The position numbers and the translations under genes were made by a program. Positions 9,286 through 17,566 of a stretch of DNA of 64,000 bases are shown here, piece by piece. The notes below the pieces were generated by a model. It was not told the origin of the DNA, ran no database searches, and worked only from the letters and a program-made list of their open reading frames with translations. This stretch comes from Desulfosporosinus lacus DSM 15449 (GTDB taxonomy: Bacteria; Bacillota; Desulfitobacteriia; Desulfitobacteriales; Desulfitobacteriaceae), in assembly GCF_900129935.1 (NCBI RefSeq), contig NZ_FQXJ01000010.1:62001-126000 (forward strand), written 5' to 3'. Position 1 is the first letter of the stretch, and the number at the start of each line of letters is the position of its first letter.

Positions 9286-9666
9286 ATGAATAAACAAACT
9301 CTCAATACTCAAAATGCACCTGCGGCTATCGGACCCTATTCTCAAGGGGTTAAAGTAGGAAACTTGATTTTCACATCCGGACAGCTCCCTATCAACACCC
9401 AAAGTGGAGAATTGGTCGCTGATATTGAAGGAGCAACTAAACAATCTTTAGATAATGTCAAAGCCATTCTAGAGTCTTCAGGTTCTTCTATGGACAAAAT
9501 CGTTAAGACTGTAGTTTTTCTAAGAGACATGAATGACTTTGCTGCTATGAATACCGTATATGCCACCTATTTCCCCACTAATCCACCTGCCCGTTCGGCT
9601 GTGCAAGTTGCACGTTTGCCTAAGGATGCTATTGTTGAAATTGAAGCGATTGCTCTCGCTGAATAA
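9286..9666 (+). CDS. ridA: RidA/YjgF enamine-imine deaminase
   Basis: A 126-residue cytosolic protein of the YjgF/YER057c/UK114 family, which hydrolyses reactive enamine/imine intermediates such as 2-aminoacrylate released by PLP enzymes. Family motifs are complete: APAAIGPYSQGVKVGN near 12, FTSGQLPI near 30, and the signature PARSAVQVARLPKDAIVEIEAIA near 102, with the substrate-binding Arg in ARSAVQ. The ATG at 286 of this kilobase follows AAGGAGG at 9270-9276. It is a single gene with its own promoter and terminator. Confidence 0.96.
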   Translation: MNKQTLNTQNAPAAIGPYSQGVKVGNLIFTSGQLPINTQSGELVADIEGATKQSLDNVKAILESSGSSMDKIVKTVVFLRDMNDFAAMNTVYATYFPTNPPARSAVQVARLPKDAIVEIEAIALAE

Positions 9667-9680
9667 TACTTTTAACAAAA

Positions 9681-9725
9681 AGGGTTCCTAAAATTTCGAT
9701 TACGAATTTTAGGAACCTTTTTTAT
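9681..9725 (+). terminator. Terminator after ridA
   Basis: A stem GGTTCCTAAAATT(T)CG with its complement and loop ATTA, followed by T7, 15 bases after the ridA stop. Confidence 0.88.
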
Positions 9726-9919
9726 CCCCAAAAATTGAATTTAACTTTGAAATCAATGCATCAAAATAACTCCTAGGATAAAAACCAAATTTATTATACT
9801 AATAATATAATTTTTGGAGGTATTTGCATAATAGCACAGAGAATATGTACTATACTACTGAGGACGTCATAAAAGCACAAGTTACATAATTTACTTACAT
9901 ATTTGAAAGGACGAATGAA

Positions 9920-11245
9920 ATGACCTTAACAGAACGCCTAGAAACATTACCAGTCTCTAGATTTCATTATCTCCTATTGATCTCGGCCGGCTTAGGTTGG
10001 ATGTTTGACTCTATGGACACCGGTATTATTTCCTTTGTCCTCCCCGTATTAATGAAGGCTTGGAACCTCAGCCCAGAGCAAGTTGGTACAATTGGAAGCA
10101 TTGGACTTGTGGGTATGGCAATTGGGGCTATTCTTTCCGGAACTATTGCGGACCTTATTGGCCGCAAGAAGGTTTTTGCCTCGACCCTGATTATTTATAG
10201 TATTGCCACGGGATTATGCGGACTGTCTTGGAATTATGAATCCCTCTTGTTTTTTCGTTTTTTGGTGGGCTTTGGTTTAGGTGGTCAACTACCTGTCGCA
10301 GTAACGTTGGTGAGCGAATTTTCTCCAGCCAAACACCGTGGAAAATTTCTTGTCCTCTTGGAAAGCTTTTGGGCTATTGGGTGGCTCTTAGCTGCTCTAG
10401 TCTCATATGTCATCATTCCTTGGTTAGGGTGGCAATCTGCATTTTACATTGGTGCCCTCCCTGCCCTCTATGTATTCTATCTATGGAAGTCTATTCCGGA
10501 ATCACCACGCTATTTAGCCTCAAAGGGTAAATTAGATCAAGCGGAATCAATTGTTAAGAATATCGAAATCCAATCAGGTATCCAACGCCCCGCAACGAAA
10601 CAGGTCCCGCAACAGACTTCAAAAACTGCGCCTAAAATGGCAGTAAAAGAACTCTTTTCTAGAAGATTCATCAAGAGAACAGTCTTTCTTTGGCTTCTCT
10701 GGTTTGGTATAGTCTTCGCCTATTATGGAATCTTCACTTGGCTTCCTTCCCTATTAGCCCTCAAGGGATTCACTTTAACCAAGAGCTTCCAATATGTTAT
10801 GACGATGACATTAGCACAAATCCCCGGGTATTTCAGTGCGGCGTATTTGGTGGACAAGATTGGTCGAAAGCCAACGCTGACTATCTATCTCATCGGTACA
10901 GCAATTTCCGCCTATTTCTTTGGACTAAGCACGGATGTCCAAACCATCCTTTTGATGGGATCTCTAATGTCCTTCTTTAATCTTGGGGCATGGGGAATTG
11001 TCTATACCTATACACCTGAACTTTATCCGACCCATGCTCGGGCCACTGGGTCTGGGTGGGCTGCCGGATTCGGAAGAATCGGAGGAATTCTGGCCCCTAT
11101 AGTAGTCGGGTTAATGATAGGATCTTACCGGTTATCCTCACAATCTGTTTTCCTTATGTTTTCGACAGTACTAATTCTGACTACCCTCAATGTAATCATC
11201 CTTGGCGAAGAAACAAAAGGCAGACCCATGGATGAAGACTCTTAG
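9920..11245 (+). CDS. MFS transporter, NiaP/YceI-like (niacin permease family)
   Basis: A 441-residue, 12-span major facilitator carrier. It resembles Bacillus NiaP (YceI) throughout as I remember it: LGWMFDSMDTGIISFVLPVL near 23, the A-loop DLIGRKKVF near 82, FGLGGQLPVAVTLVSEF near 116, LLESFWAIGWLLAALVSY near 145, FAYYGIFTWLPSLLALKGF near 265, TLAQIPGYFSAAYLVDKIGRK near 296, and FNLGAWGIVYTYTPELYPTHARATGSG near 350. NiaP members import nicotinate or nicotinamide; relatives carry aromatic acids. No NAD genes adjoin and I found no NiaR operator, so substrate stays tentative. It is a single-gene unit followed by a hairpin repeat. Confidence 0.8.
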   Translation: MTLTERLETLPVSRFHYLLLISAGLGWMFDSMDTGIISFVLPVLMKAWNLSPEQVGTIGSIGLVGMAIGAILSGTIADLIGRKKVFASTLIIYSIATGLCGLSWNYESLLFFRFLVGFGLGGQLPVAVTLVSEFSPAKHRGKFLVLLESFWAIGWLLAALVSYVIIPWLGWQSAFYIGALPALYVFYLWKSIPESPRYLASKGKLDQAESIVKNIEIQSGIQRPATKQVPQQTSKTAPKMAVKELFSRRFIKRTVFLWLLWFGIVFAYYGIFTWLPSLLALKGFTLTKSFQYVMTMTLAQIPGYFSAAYLVDKIGRKPTLTIYLIGTAISAYFFGLSTDVQTILLMGSLMSFFNLGAWGIVYTYTPELYPTHARATGSGWAAGFGRIGGILAPIVVGLMIGSYRLSSQSVFLMFSTVLILTTLNVIILGEETKGRPMDEDS

Positions 11246-11322
11246 GTTAAAATCATATTTTCATTAATAACGCAGATGAAGTAATAGGGCAACTGCTTCT
11301 TAACATTATTTAATTTCACAAC

Positions 11323-11373
11323 AAGGGGGACGGTCTTTTAACCTATTAATTGTGTTAAAAGAGCTGTCCCCCT
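11323..11373. repeat. GGGGACGG-family hairpin (copy 1)
   Basis: An imperfect inverted repeat: AAGGGGGACGGTCTTTTAAC is mirrored by GTTAAAAGAGCTGTCCCCCT around a short loop. It sits 77 bases after the MFS stop and may also end its transcript. Related hairpins lie at 21417 and 26471. Confidence 0.65.
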
Positions 11374-11478
11374 ACACATTTAATCCAACGATTAACTTAT
11401 ATGGAACATTATTCTTAAAAATGCATACCGTGTATTATGAACTCAAGGATTCACACATTTATATAAGGGGGCTTGCCC

Positions 11479-11994
11479 ATGAAATCGTTGATGGGGCAAC
11501 GGGGTTACTCTCCAACTCAATTCAACAGGTTCTCCCCCATGCAACGGCAGGAAACTAAACCTGCTCAGCAGCAGGGGCCCGGGCCATCAATTGACCAACT
11601 GCAGAATTCCAGACCGGCTTCCGAATCAATGAATAAGCCGGTAGGTCAACCTATAACTCAACCAGTAACTCAACCGGCGTCTCCTATTCAAAAGCAAACA
11701 ACCTTACCGCAACTTCAATCCTCCTCCACAACAGCAGAATCTCCTGACCTCTGGCAACAACAGGCTGGAATTCTTCTAAAAAAATACGGGCCTTCCCTCA
11801 TGAAGCAATTCGGACCTCCCTTGGCACGCAAAGTAGGACTTCCCATCGCACAACACGTCGGCCCTCCTTTAGCACGTAAAGTAGGAATTCCTCTCATCCG
11901 GCGTGTCGGCCTACCTCTTGTACGCAAAGTATTCTTCCCTCTCGCCAAGCGAGCAGGATTTGCCCTCATTCGACGTATAGGCCTTCCGTTTTAG
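11479..11994 (+). CDS. Repeat-containing basic protein of unknown function
   Basis: A 171-residue protein with no family I recognise. Residues 1-85 are Pro/Gln/Ser-rich and probably unstructured, including PVGQPITQPVTQPASP. From about residue 94 to the end it is built of about eight tandem units of roughly 8-11 residues with the pattern (G)hPLhRKVG, for example PPLARKVG, IPLIRRVG, LPLVRKVF and FPLAKRAG. Each unit has one or two basic residues in a hydrophobic frame, giving a very basic amphipathic tail. I use ATG 11479, as AAGGGGG ends 7 bases before it; TTG 11473 is too close. There is no signal peptide. It could be membrane- or spore-associated, but nothing proves that. Confidence 0.65.
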   Translation: MKSLMGQRGYSPTQFNRFSPMQRQETKPAQQQGPGPSIDQLQNSRPASESMNKPVGQPITQPVTQPASPIQKQTTLPQLQSSSTTAESPDLWQQQAGILLKKYGPSLMKQFGPPLARKVGLPIAQHVGPPLARKVGIPLIRRVGLPLVRKVFFPLAKRAGFALIRRIGLPF

Positions 11995-12033
11995 CCCCTT
12001 ACTGGAAACTTAACTTATACAATTTCTAATTTA

Positions 12034-12072
12034 AGAAGGCTGTCGACAAAATTTGATGTCAACAGCCTTTTC
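12034..12072. terminator. Convergent terminator
   Basis: AAGGCTGTCGACA pairs with TGTCAACAGCCTT, with T- and A-rich flanks. It lies between the repeat-protein gene (plus) and the UspA gene (minus). Confidence 0.75.
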
Positions 12073-12090
12073 AATGTTCAGTGCATTGCT

Positions 12091-12519
12091 TTATTTCACG
12101 ATAAGAACAGGACAGGTTGCTTTTCTCAGGACGCGCTGACTCACACTGCCTAATACCGCTCCGGTTATTGGCCCGTAGCCATGACTTCCCATTACTACCA
12201 AGTCGATATTCTCATTGATAACTTCTTCTAAAATTACGGTCGATGGGTGTCCTTGTATCATTTTTTTCTTAAAGGGGACGCCGCTAATATCGATTCCTTT
12301 AATGGATTCTTCTAACGTCAGCCGCCCTCTTTCTTCAATCTCTTCTCGTGTAATTTCTATGGTATAAGCTGAATTATAACCCCAATAGGCTTCCGGATTA
12401 TACGTGACAAACAAAAGCACGATTTCAGACTGGAACTTTCGGGCAAGATCCAAAGCATTTTGTAACGCTCGACGTGAATACTCCGAAGCATCCGTGGCTA
12501 CCAATATCTTTTTAAACAT
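12091..12519 (-). CDS. Universal stress protein UspA family (copy 1)
   Basis: A 142-residue single-domain Usp protein of the ATP-binding type. It opens with KKILVATDASEYS and ends with the nucleotide loop GSHGYGPITGAVLGSVS (G2xG9xG-S pattern) at about 115-131, then CPVLIVK. The cytosolic role is in stress survival. The next upstream gene encodes a clear paralogue with the same opening, the same EAYWGYN stretch and the same nucleotide loop, so this is a local duplication. The two copies are separated by about 200 bases and probably have their own promoters. Confidence 0.93.
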   Translation of the reverse strand: MFKKILVATDASEYSRRALQNALDLARKFQSEIVLLFVTYNPEAYWGYNSAYTIEITREEIEERGRLTLEESIKGIDISGVPFKKKMIQGHPSTVILEEVINENIDLVVMGSHGYGPITGAVLGSVSQRVLRKATCPVLIVK

Positions 12520-12716
12520 GCTTCACCCTCCTCCTAATTCAGATCTTTAACTGTTTTCTGATGATCTGCCTAACTACGGGGATCTGCGGACTTGGTAAAC
12601 TAAATTACAGCAAAAACAGAATATAATGACTACATCTGAAGATTATCATTATATATATTAGTAGTCAATAGCATACTCATATTGTCTCTATAGCTTTTAA
12701 CTATTTCAAACCCCAT

Positions 12717-13145
12717 TTACTTAACAATAAGAACAGGGCATTCTGCACGGTGGAGGACATGCTGACTCACACTTCCTAACAAAGAACCCGTAATCGGTCC
12801 ATAGCCATGGCTCCCCATGACCACTAAATCAAATCCCTCTTTCTCAACTTCTTCTAAGATCATAGTCGCTGGATATCCTTGTACCTTTTTCCGTTTTAAA
12901 ACGACATCTCCTACATCAATTCCCTCAAGTGTAGCGTCTAAGGCGCGCTCTCCTGATTCGTCAATTTGTTCCTGAGGAACCAAAACGCCATAAGTCACAT
13001 TATAGCCCCAATACGCTTCCCTAATGTACGTAACGAAGAGAAGTTCAACCTCAGCGCCATATTTCTGTGCAATTTCTAAAGCAGTCTTTAGCGCTCGTTG
13101 CGAATACTCCGAGGCATCTGTAGCTACCAAAATCTTTTTAAACAT
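12717..13145 (-). CDS. Universal stress protein UspA family (copy 2)
   Basis: A 142-residue Usp domain, a paralogue of the gene ending at 12091 and of identical length. It retains ATDASEYS at the N terminus, EAYWGYN near 43, GSHGYGPITGSLLGSVS near 115 for ATP binding, and CPVLIVK at the C terminus. The middle third is the most divergent, including the YGVLVPQEQIDE segment. The ATG at 13145 is preceded by a GGAGCTGAG-like ribosome site. The duplicate pair suggests separate regulation or heterodimers, but the sequence does not decide this. Confidence 0.93.
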   Translation of the reverse strand: MFKKILVATDASEYSQRALKTALEIAQKYGAEVELLFVTYIREAYWGYNVTYGVLVPQEQIDESGERALDATLEGIDVGDVVLKRKKVQGYPATMILEEVEKEGFDLVVMGSHGYGPITGSLLGSVSQHVLHRAECPVLIVK

Positions 13146-13343
13146 AAACTCAGCTCCTAACTATTTAGATTATTTTGCTATGCTTATACACTCTATTCTA
13201 CACTTATTATTTGAATCCTTCTTAATTTAATAAACATTTTAAAGTTTTGATTAAAAATTATCAGAAAGATAGAAAGGTCTCGCTAGTTTTTGGTTCAAAA
13301 AAAATATTTTGAGGAATAATTTACGCCGGAAACATATACACTC

Positions 13344-13372
13344 TTTACATAGAACATTTGTTCTGTTAAAGT
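13344..13372 (+). promoter_or_regulatory. Promoter with LexA/DinR-type SOS box
   Basis: The -35 TTTACA (13344-13349), a 17-base spacer and -10 TAAAGT (13367-13372) enclose the palindrome AGAACATTTGTTCT at 13351-13364. This fits GAAC(N4)GTTC, the core of the Gram-positive LexA/DinR operator. Its place between the -35 and -10 boxes is ideal for repression. The ATG of the small gene lies 53 bases downstream of the -10. Confidence 0.72.
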
Positions 13373-13424
13373 AAAGTTATGACAGCTAATAGTACATTCT
13401 TTAAATGTAGGCTAGGTGATATAT

Positions 13425-13688
13425 ATGAAGATTTTAATGCAGCCAATCGAAATGATTGCATGGTTTACACTAGAAGGAACCCCTAATCCTATTCGATATA
13501 AAATGACTTCCGCTGATGCCTCCAACGCAGTTGTTAAGGTAGACCGAATCTTAACCCGCTCCGAAAAGAAACTTGCCGGTAATCGCATGATTATTTTTCG
13601 TTGCCAAAGTGAACTGAATGGGCTATTAAAACTCTACGAACTCAAATATGAGCTAAGTACTTGTAAATGGTTTTTATACAAAGCTTAG
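13425..13688 (+). CDS. Small conserved-looking protein, putative SOS-regulated
   Basis: An 87-residue protein that I cannot assign to a named family. It opens MKILMQPIEMIAWF, then EGTPNPIRYKM, a VVKVDRILTRSEKKLAGNRM segment near 37, and ends with a compact ELKYELSTCKWFLYKA stretch containing the only cysteine apart from one in FRCQSE. It is mixed alpha/beta, without membrane span or signal peptide. ATG 13425 is chosen since AGGTGA ends 5 bases before it. The promoter carries a LexA-type box, so a role in DNA damage response or mutagenic repair is plausible. I have a loose memory of similar small ORFs next to Y-family polymerase genes in clostridia, which is unverified. Confidence 0.7.
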   Translation: MKILMQPIEMIAWFTLEGTPNPIRYKMTSADASNAVVKVDRILTRSEKKLAGNRMIIFRCQSELNGLLKLYELKYELSTCKWFLYKA

Positions 13689-13710
13689 TTACCTACCTAT
13701 TTTATCATTT

Positions 13711-13745
13711 TGAGACTCCCACTTCTTGTAAGGGGGTATTCCTTA
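13711..13745 (-). repeat. Dispersed structured repeat, 3' end fragment (copy F)
   Basis: On the minus strand it reads TAAGGAATACCCCC, a short gap, then AGAAGTGGGAGTCTCA. This matches the terminal hairpin of the repeat at 31340 with several substitutions. The remainder is absent. Confidence 0.5.
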
Positions 13746-13788
13746 CTTCACCCAAAATATATTTTCTACCCCTTAGTTATGCCCATAC

Positions 13789-13828
13789 AAACAGCCCCTA
13801 TGATAGATTCCTACCATAAGGGCTGTTT
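13789..13828. terminator. Terminator for the UPF0316 gene
   Basis: AAACAGCCCCTATG pairs imperfectly with CATAAGGGCTGTTT. It lies 7 bases past the stop of the minus-strand gene. Confidence 0.7.
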
Positions 13829-13834
13829 ACTTCA

Positions 13835-14356
13835 CTATTCAAAAGGTTTGGGCATTCGTTTAATCCAAAATCCACCTTTGAAATTTTTAGGTTCATAAGA
13901 AACAACAAAAGCTTTGGGGCAATTTTTGTCGAGGATGTCAAGCAGCTTACGTTCATTGCTCCTCTTTGCTAAAACCTGCATCATTAGCCGTTGACCATCT
14001 TTACCATCGGCTAACCAAGAAGTAACACCATATCCAGATTCCCGTAATATTGAGGGCAATTCTATTTCAACACAATCTACTGTTACCTGAACGGTCACAT
14101 AACCTAAAGCAATATATTCCTCGATTCGACTGCCGATATACACTCCTAATCCATAACCAGCACAATAAGAGGCTAGATTCCAATAATTATCAAGATTTTG
14201 CAGGACAATCCCCAGACCTGTCATATAAACAAAAATCTCAACTACAGAAAGAACAGATGCCAAAATCCTCTGCCCTTTTATTACGAAAATCATTCGCAAG
14301 GTGTATAAAGATACATAGACCACGTTAATTCCGATGATTGTAAGAATAAGTTCCAT
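13835..14356 (-). CDS. UPF0316 membrane protein (DUF5698/DUF2179)
   Basis: A 173-residue protein of the UPF0316 family (Bacillus YebE type). Three hydrophobic segments occupy about residues 1-75, with VVYVSLYTLRMIFVIKG characteristic of the DUF5698 part. A soluble C-terminal DUF2179 domain follows (about 80-165), with SILRESGYGVTSWLADGKDG. DUF2179 domains elsewhere are thought to bind a small ligand or nucleotide. I use ATG 14356, preceded by GGAGG at 14362-14366, instead of an upstream start that lacks a ribosome site. It is a single gene; its role is unknown. Confidence 0.85.
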   Translation of the reverse strand: MELILTIIGINVVYVSLYTLRMIFVIKGQRILASVLSVVEIFVYMTGLGIVLQNLDNYWNLASYCAGYGLGVYIGSRIEEYIALGYVTVQVTVDCVEIELPSILRESGYGVTSWLADGKDGQRLMMQVLAKRSNERKLLDILDKNCPKAFVVSYEPKNFKGGFWIKRMPKPFE

Positions 14357-14445
14357 ATTAGCCTCCACTTTCAACTCGCTTTAATCTGTCTCCCTATATT
14401 CTACCTTTTTAAACCCGCCTTGTCACCGAATAGATCTAATTTCCG

Positions 14446-14760
14446 TCATGCTACACCATTACCAGCCTGATCATAAATGTACTGTTTTTCTTTTTCATTC
14501 AATAGCTTTTCAGTGACATAAGCTATTAACATCCCCAACCACCCTAATTTCTCTCCGATTAATCCCGAAATAACCTCAGGACTCAAGATTGCCAGCATGA
14601 TCCCTATAATAACTATAATCGCTAAGAACTGGGGCAGAATATTTTCAAAAGACTTCCAGGCCTTCTTCATAGCTAATAACGTCTTTTTTCTATCTTTTAT
14701 AAATGAGAGGATAAGCAAGCAGGAAGCCACAATGTACATCATAATCGTAAACATGTTCAT
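14446..14760 (-). pseudogene. Truncated permease (DUF318/YraQ-like N-terminal part)
   Basis: A 104-residue ORF with a good ribosome site (AAGGAG). Its first 80 residues look like the start of a small permease I know from clostridia: two membrane spans around FTIMMYIVASCLLILSFI, then KKAWKSFENILPQFLAIIVIIGIMLAILSPEVISGLIGEK. The family normally continues with further spans and a Pro/Gly-rich GAITLIPGF-type loop for another 80 or so residues. Here the sequence leaves the pattern after WLGMLIA and ends in an unrelated hydrophilic tail (KLLNEKEKQYIYDQ). A deletion or fusion fits; a genuine short protein remains possible. The missing half is not found downstream. Confidence 0.5.
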
Positions 14761-14931
14761 ACACTCCTTTCTAAATACCTCAGCTTTTCAGCGCACAGAT
14801 TTTACTCTAACCCAGTCTCTACCTCATCTGCTTCTTTGTCAATATCTGTATCTGGAATAATCAAGGCTTCTACTCGCATGTCCTAATGACGACAGGCCTA
14901 TTTGTCCCTAAATATATAAGTCAACTCCTTA

Positions 14932-14975
14932 TGACACAATTATGTCACAAACAATACTTAGTTTAGTGCTACAAT
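14932..14975 (+). promoter_or_regulatory. Inverted repeat and -10 box upstream of the OmpR-type regulator
   Basis: TGACA-N5-TGTCA (14932-14946) lies just upstream of a TACAAT box at 14970-14975. No good -35 is seen, so the inverted repeat may bind an activator, possibly the regulator itself. Distance to the start codon is about 30 bases. Confidence 0.35.
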
Positions 14976-15003
14976 TGAATTAGAAAAAGAGGGAGGTGTC
15001 ATT

Positions 15004-15696
15004 TTGAACAAGAATATCCTAATTGCCGATGATAATGATGACATCCTGGAAATACTTCATAGATATGTCACCAAAGAAGGTTTTTCACCAATCATAGCCC
15101 ATAATGGCGAAGAAGCCTTGAAAAAATTTTATGAATTCGCACCCGTGCTCTTGCTCTTGGATGTTATGATGCCAGAAAAAGATGGGTTCGAAGTTTGTAA
15201 GGAAATCCGCAGTAATTCGAACGTGCCTATCATCTTGATTACTGCCAAGGGAGATGACGGCGACCGCATCATGGGTCTGGACATTGGTGCAGATGACTAC
15301 ATTGTGAAACCCTTCAGTCCCGGTGAAGTCATGGCTCGCATTCGCGCAGTATTAAGGCGCCTTGATATTTCTGAGGAACAGAGAAAAGATATTGTGCGTC
15401 ACCCCGGTCTGGAAATCAACATTTCAGATTATAAAGTGACATTAAACGGTCAACTTCTTAGTCTTACAAAGAAGGAAACCGAAATTTTTTGGCTTTTAGC
15501 ATCCAACCCCGGAAAAGTCTTCTCTCGAGACAATCTCTTAACCAGCGTGTGGGGAGATGATTATTTTGGCGATGCCCGTACAGTGGATACTCATATTAAA
15601 AGGCTCAGATCAAAGCTTTCTATTAATGAACCCCTTAACTGGGATATTAAAACCATTTGGGGAGTAGGCTATAAATTTGAGGTGAAGCATGTTTAG
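15004..15696 (+). CDS. OmpR/PhoB-family response regulator
   Basis: A 230-residue winged-helix regulator. The receiver domain has the acidic pair Asp9-Asp10, phospho-acceptor Asp53 in LLLDVMMPEKDG, and Lys in DDYIVKPFSP near 102. The C-terminal DNA-binding domain spans about 130-228, with LTKKETEIFWLLASNPGKVFSRDNLL and RTVDTHIKRLRSKL. The TTG start follows GGGAGGTG. It overlaps the downstream kinase gene by 8 bases, so the two form a coupled pair. The Met/Gly-rich sensor of the kinase hints at a metal signal, but the target genes are not evident. Confidence 0.95.
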   Translation: MNKNILIADDNDDILEILHRYVTKEGFSPIIAHNGEEALKKFYEFAPVLLLLDVMMPEKDGFEVCKEIRSNSNVPIILITAKGDDGDRIMGLDIGADDYIVKPFSPGEVMARIRAVLRRLDISEEQRKDIVRHPGLEINISDYKVTLNGQLLSLTKKETEIFWLLASNPGKVFSRDNLLTSVWGDDYFGDARTVDTHIKRLRSKLSINEPLNWDIKTIWGVGYKFEVKHV

Positions 15697-17521
15697 GGAA
15701 AAAATTTCTTTCAAATTAACTGCCAGCTTTGTTATAATCATGCTCATTTCCATGCTTGCAATTGGCCTGGTATTCATCCAGATGTTCCGCCAATATGCCT
15801 TTGACAGTCGGGAAGAAACCATGCTGGTACGCGCTCGAAGCATAGCTGAGGTCATGGCCGAAAACTCAGAGAATTTTGGCCAAATTAGAGGTTTGGCTGG
15901 AACAATGCGTTTCCTTGATACCATGGCTGAAGCAAATGTTTGGATTACTGACAGTAAAGGCAACCCCTCAACGAAGCCAGGGATGGGGATGGGGATGGGC
16001 AAGGGCAATGGTAATGGGCAAAATTCCGGTTTTGGAAAAGGTATGGGTCAGGGGCAAATGTATAACTCTGAGCCACTGCCCTTAGAGGCAGAAGCGGTTA
16101 TTCAAGAGGTTTTAAAAGGTAAAGAATCCGTCAGTGAAAGTTTCAGCAGCGTCTATAATGAAGCTACTCTTACGGTGGGTGTTCCTATCGTTGATTCCGA
16201 CCACCGAGTTATTGGCTCAGTGTTGTTGCATACTCCTGTAACAGGAGTTACGGCAACCTTGAATAAGGCAGTTGGAATTTTGGCAATCAGTCTTTTTGTG
16301 GCACTTCTGCTAGCCATTGGCTTGGGGATTTTCTACTCCCTGCTCTTTACCCGCCCCTTAAAAGCAATGAATTCTACTGCTCTGGAAATCACCCGAGGAA
16401 ATTATTCAGCTAGAACGGGAATCAATCGTAAGGATGAATTGGGACAGCTGGGTAACTCTCTAGACCATTTGGCTCTAAAACTGGGACATACTATCAACCA
16501 ACTTTTTCAGGAGAAAGGAAAACTCGATGACATAATTTCGAGTATTTCCGAAGGAATCGTTGCCTTTGACACGACTCTAAAGCCCATAAGTGTCAATACC
16601 GCTCTCGCGGAAATTATGAATAGACCCCAACCTTATCTAGTTGAAGCTGTAGAAAAGGACCTCAATTCCTTAGAGATTGAGGCCCAGCTTACAAGAGTTA
16701 TGGAAGATAAGAAACCTGCCCAAGTATTTAAAGACTGGCTGGACAAAAAACTTAAGCTTACTCTTTCTCCCATTATTGACAACCACGGAATGGTTACAGG
16801 AAGCGTTGCTCTTGTTCAGGATATCAGCCAAAGCGAGCGACTTGAACAACTAAGGAGAGATTTTGTCGCCAATGTATCTCATGAATTTCGAACCCCACTG
16901 ACCGTCATCCGTGGTTCTGTCGAAGGACTTGTCGATGGAATGGTTGAAAACAGTGAGGATATCAAACGTTACCACCAAAGGATTCTTTCCGAAACACGTG
17001 GATTGGAACGTTTAGTTGGCGATCTTATGGAGCTTTCCCGCCTTCAATCCGGCAAAATTATGATTCACCAAAACAGGGTTCATATCTCTAGCCTTCTTGC
17101 AGACCTCGTGAAAAGTCTGCAAACAATTGCCGATCAAAAAGAGATTAAAATTCTCTATCAGCCCGAATCAGATCTGCCTCCTTTTCTAGGGGATTATGAT
17201 CGTCTGCGTCAATTATTTGTTATCTTTTTGGACAATGCCATCAAATATTCGCCCCCTAATACCTTGGTCTGGGTTGAATCAAGAATTCTTGAGAACAATA
17301 CTCTCTCCATCATCATTCGCGATCAAGGGTATGGAATCGCGGCAGATGAACTCCCCTATATTTGGGACCGTTTTTACAAGGTTGACAGCTCCCGTAAAGG
17401 CCTGGGCACAGGACTGGGACTTGCTATAGCCAAGCACCTGCTCGAGCTTCATGACGGCAAGGTTTCTGTTCAGAGTGAACTTGGCAAAGGTACCGAAATA
17501 GAGATTAAACTGCCAATGTAG
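15689..17521 (+). CDS. Sensor histidine kinase with Met/Gly-rich extracytoplasmic insert
   Basis: A 610-residue membrane kinase. A first membrane span (about 9-32) and a second (about 190-215) enclose an extracytoplasmic domain. Then come HAMP (about 215-265), a PAS-like domain (about 275-375), HisKA with ANVSHEFRTPL near 395, and an ATPase domain with DNAIKYSPP, DQGYGI and GTGLGLAIAKHL. Within the sensor, residues about 97-128 form a low-complexity Met/Gly/Lys/Asn stretch (GMGMGMGKGNGNG and GFGKGMGQGQM). Met-rich loops can bind Cu(I) or Ag(I), so metal sensing is possible but is my inference. It is coupled to the OmpR-type regulator upstream, and followed after 45 bases by a P-type-ATPase-like phosphatase domain gene. 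Confidence 0.93.
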   Translation: MFREKISFKLTASFVIIMLISMLAIGLVFIQMFRQYAFDSREETMLVRARSIAEVMAENSENFGQIRGLAGTMRFLDTMAEANVWITDSKGNPSTKPGMGMGMGKGNGNGQNSGFGKGMGQGQMYNSEPLPLEAEAVIQEVLKGKESVSESFSSVYNEATLTVGVPIVDSDHRVIGSVLLHTPVTGVTATLNKAVGILAISLFVALLLAIGLGIFYSLLFTRPLKAMNSTALEITRGNYSARTGINRKDELGQLGNSLDHLALKLGHTINQLFQEKGKLDDIISSISEGIVAFDTTLKPISVNTALAEIMNRPQPYLVEAVEKDLNSLEIEAQLTRVMEDKKPAQVFKDWLDKKLKLTLSPIIDNHGMVTGSVALVQDISQSERLEQLRRDFVANVSHEFRTPLTVIRGSVEGLVDGMVENSEDIKRYHQRILSETRGLERLVGDLMELSRLQSGKIMIHQNRVHISSLLADLVKSLQTIADQKEIKILYQPESDLPPFLGDYDRLRQLFVIFLDNAIKYSPPNTLVWVESRILENNTLSIIIRDQGYGIAADELPYIWDRFYKVDSSRKGLGTGLGLAIAKHLLELHDGKVSVQSELGKGTEIEIKLPM

Positions 17522-17566
17522 TGAAAACTGCACTTACCATTACTAAATTCAGGGGAGGAAATTGAA

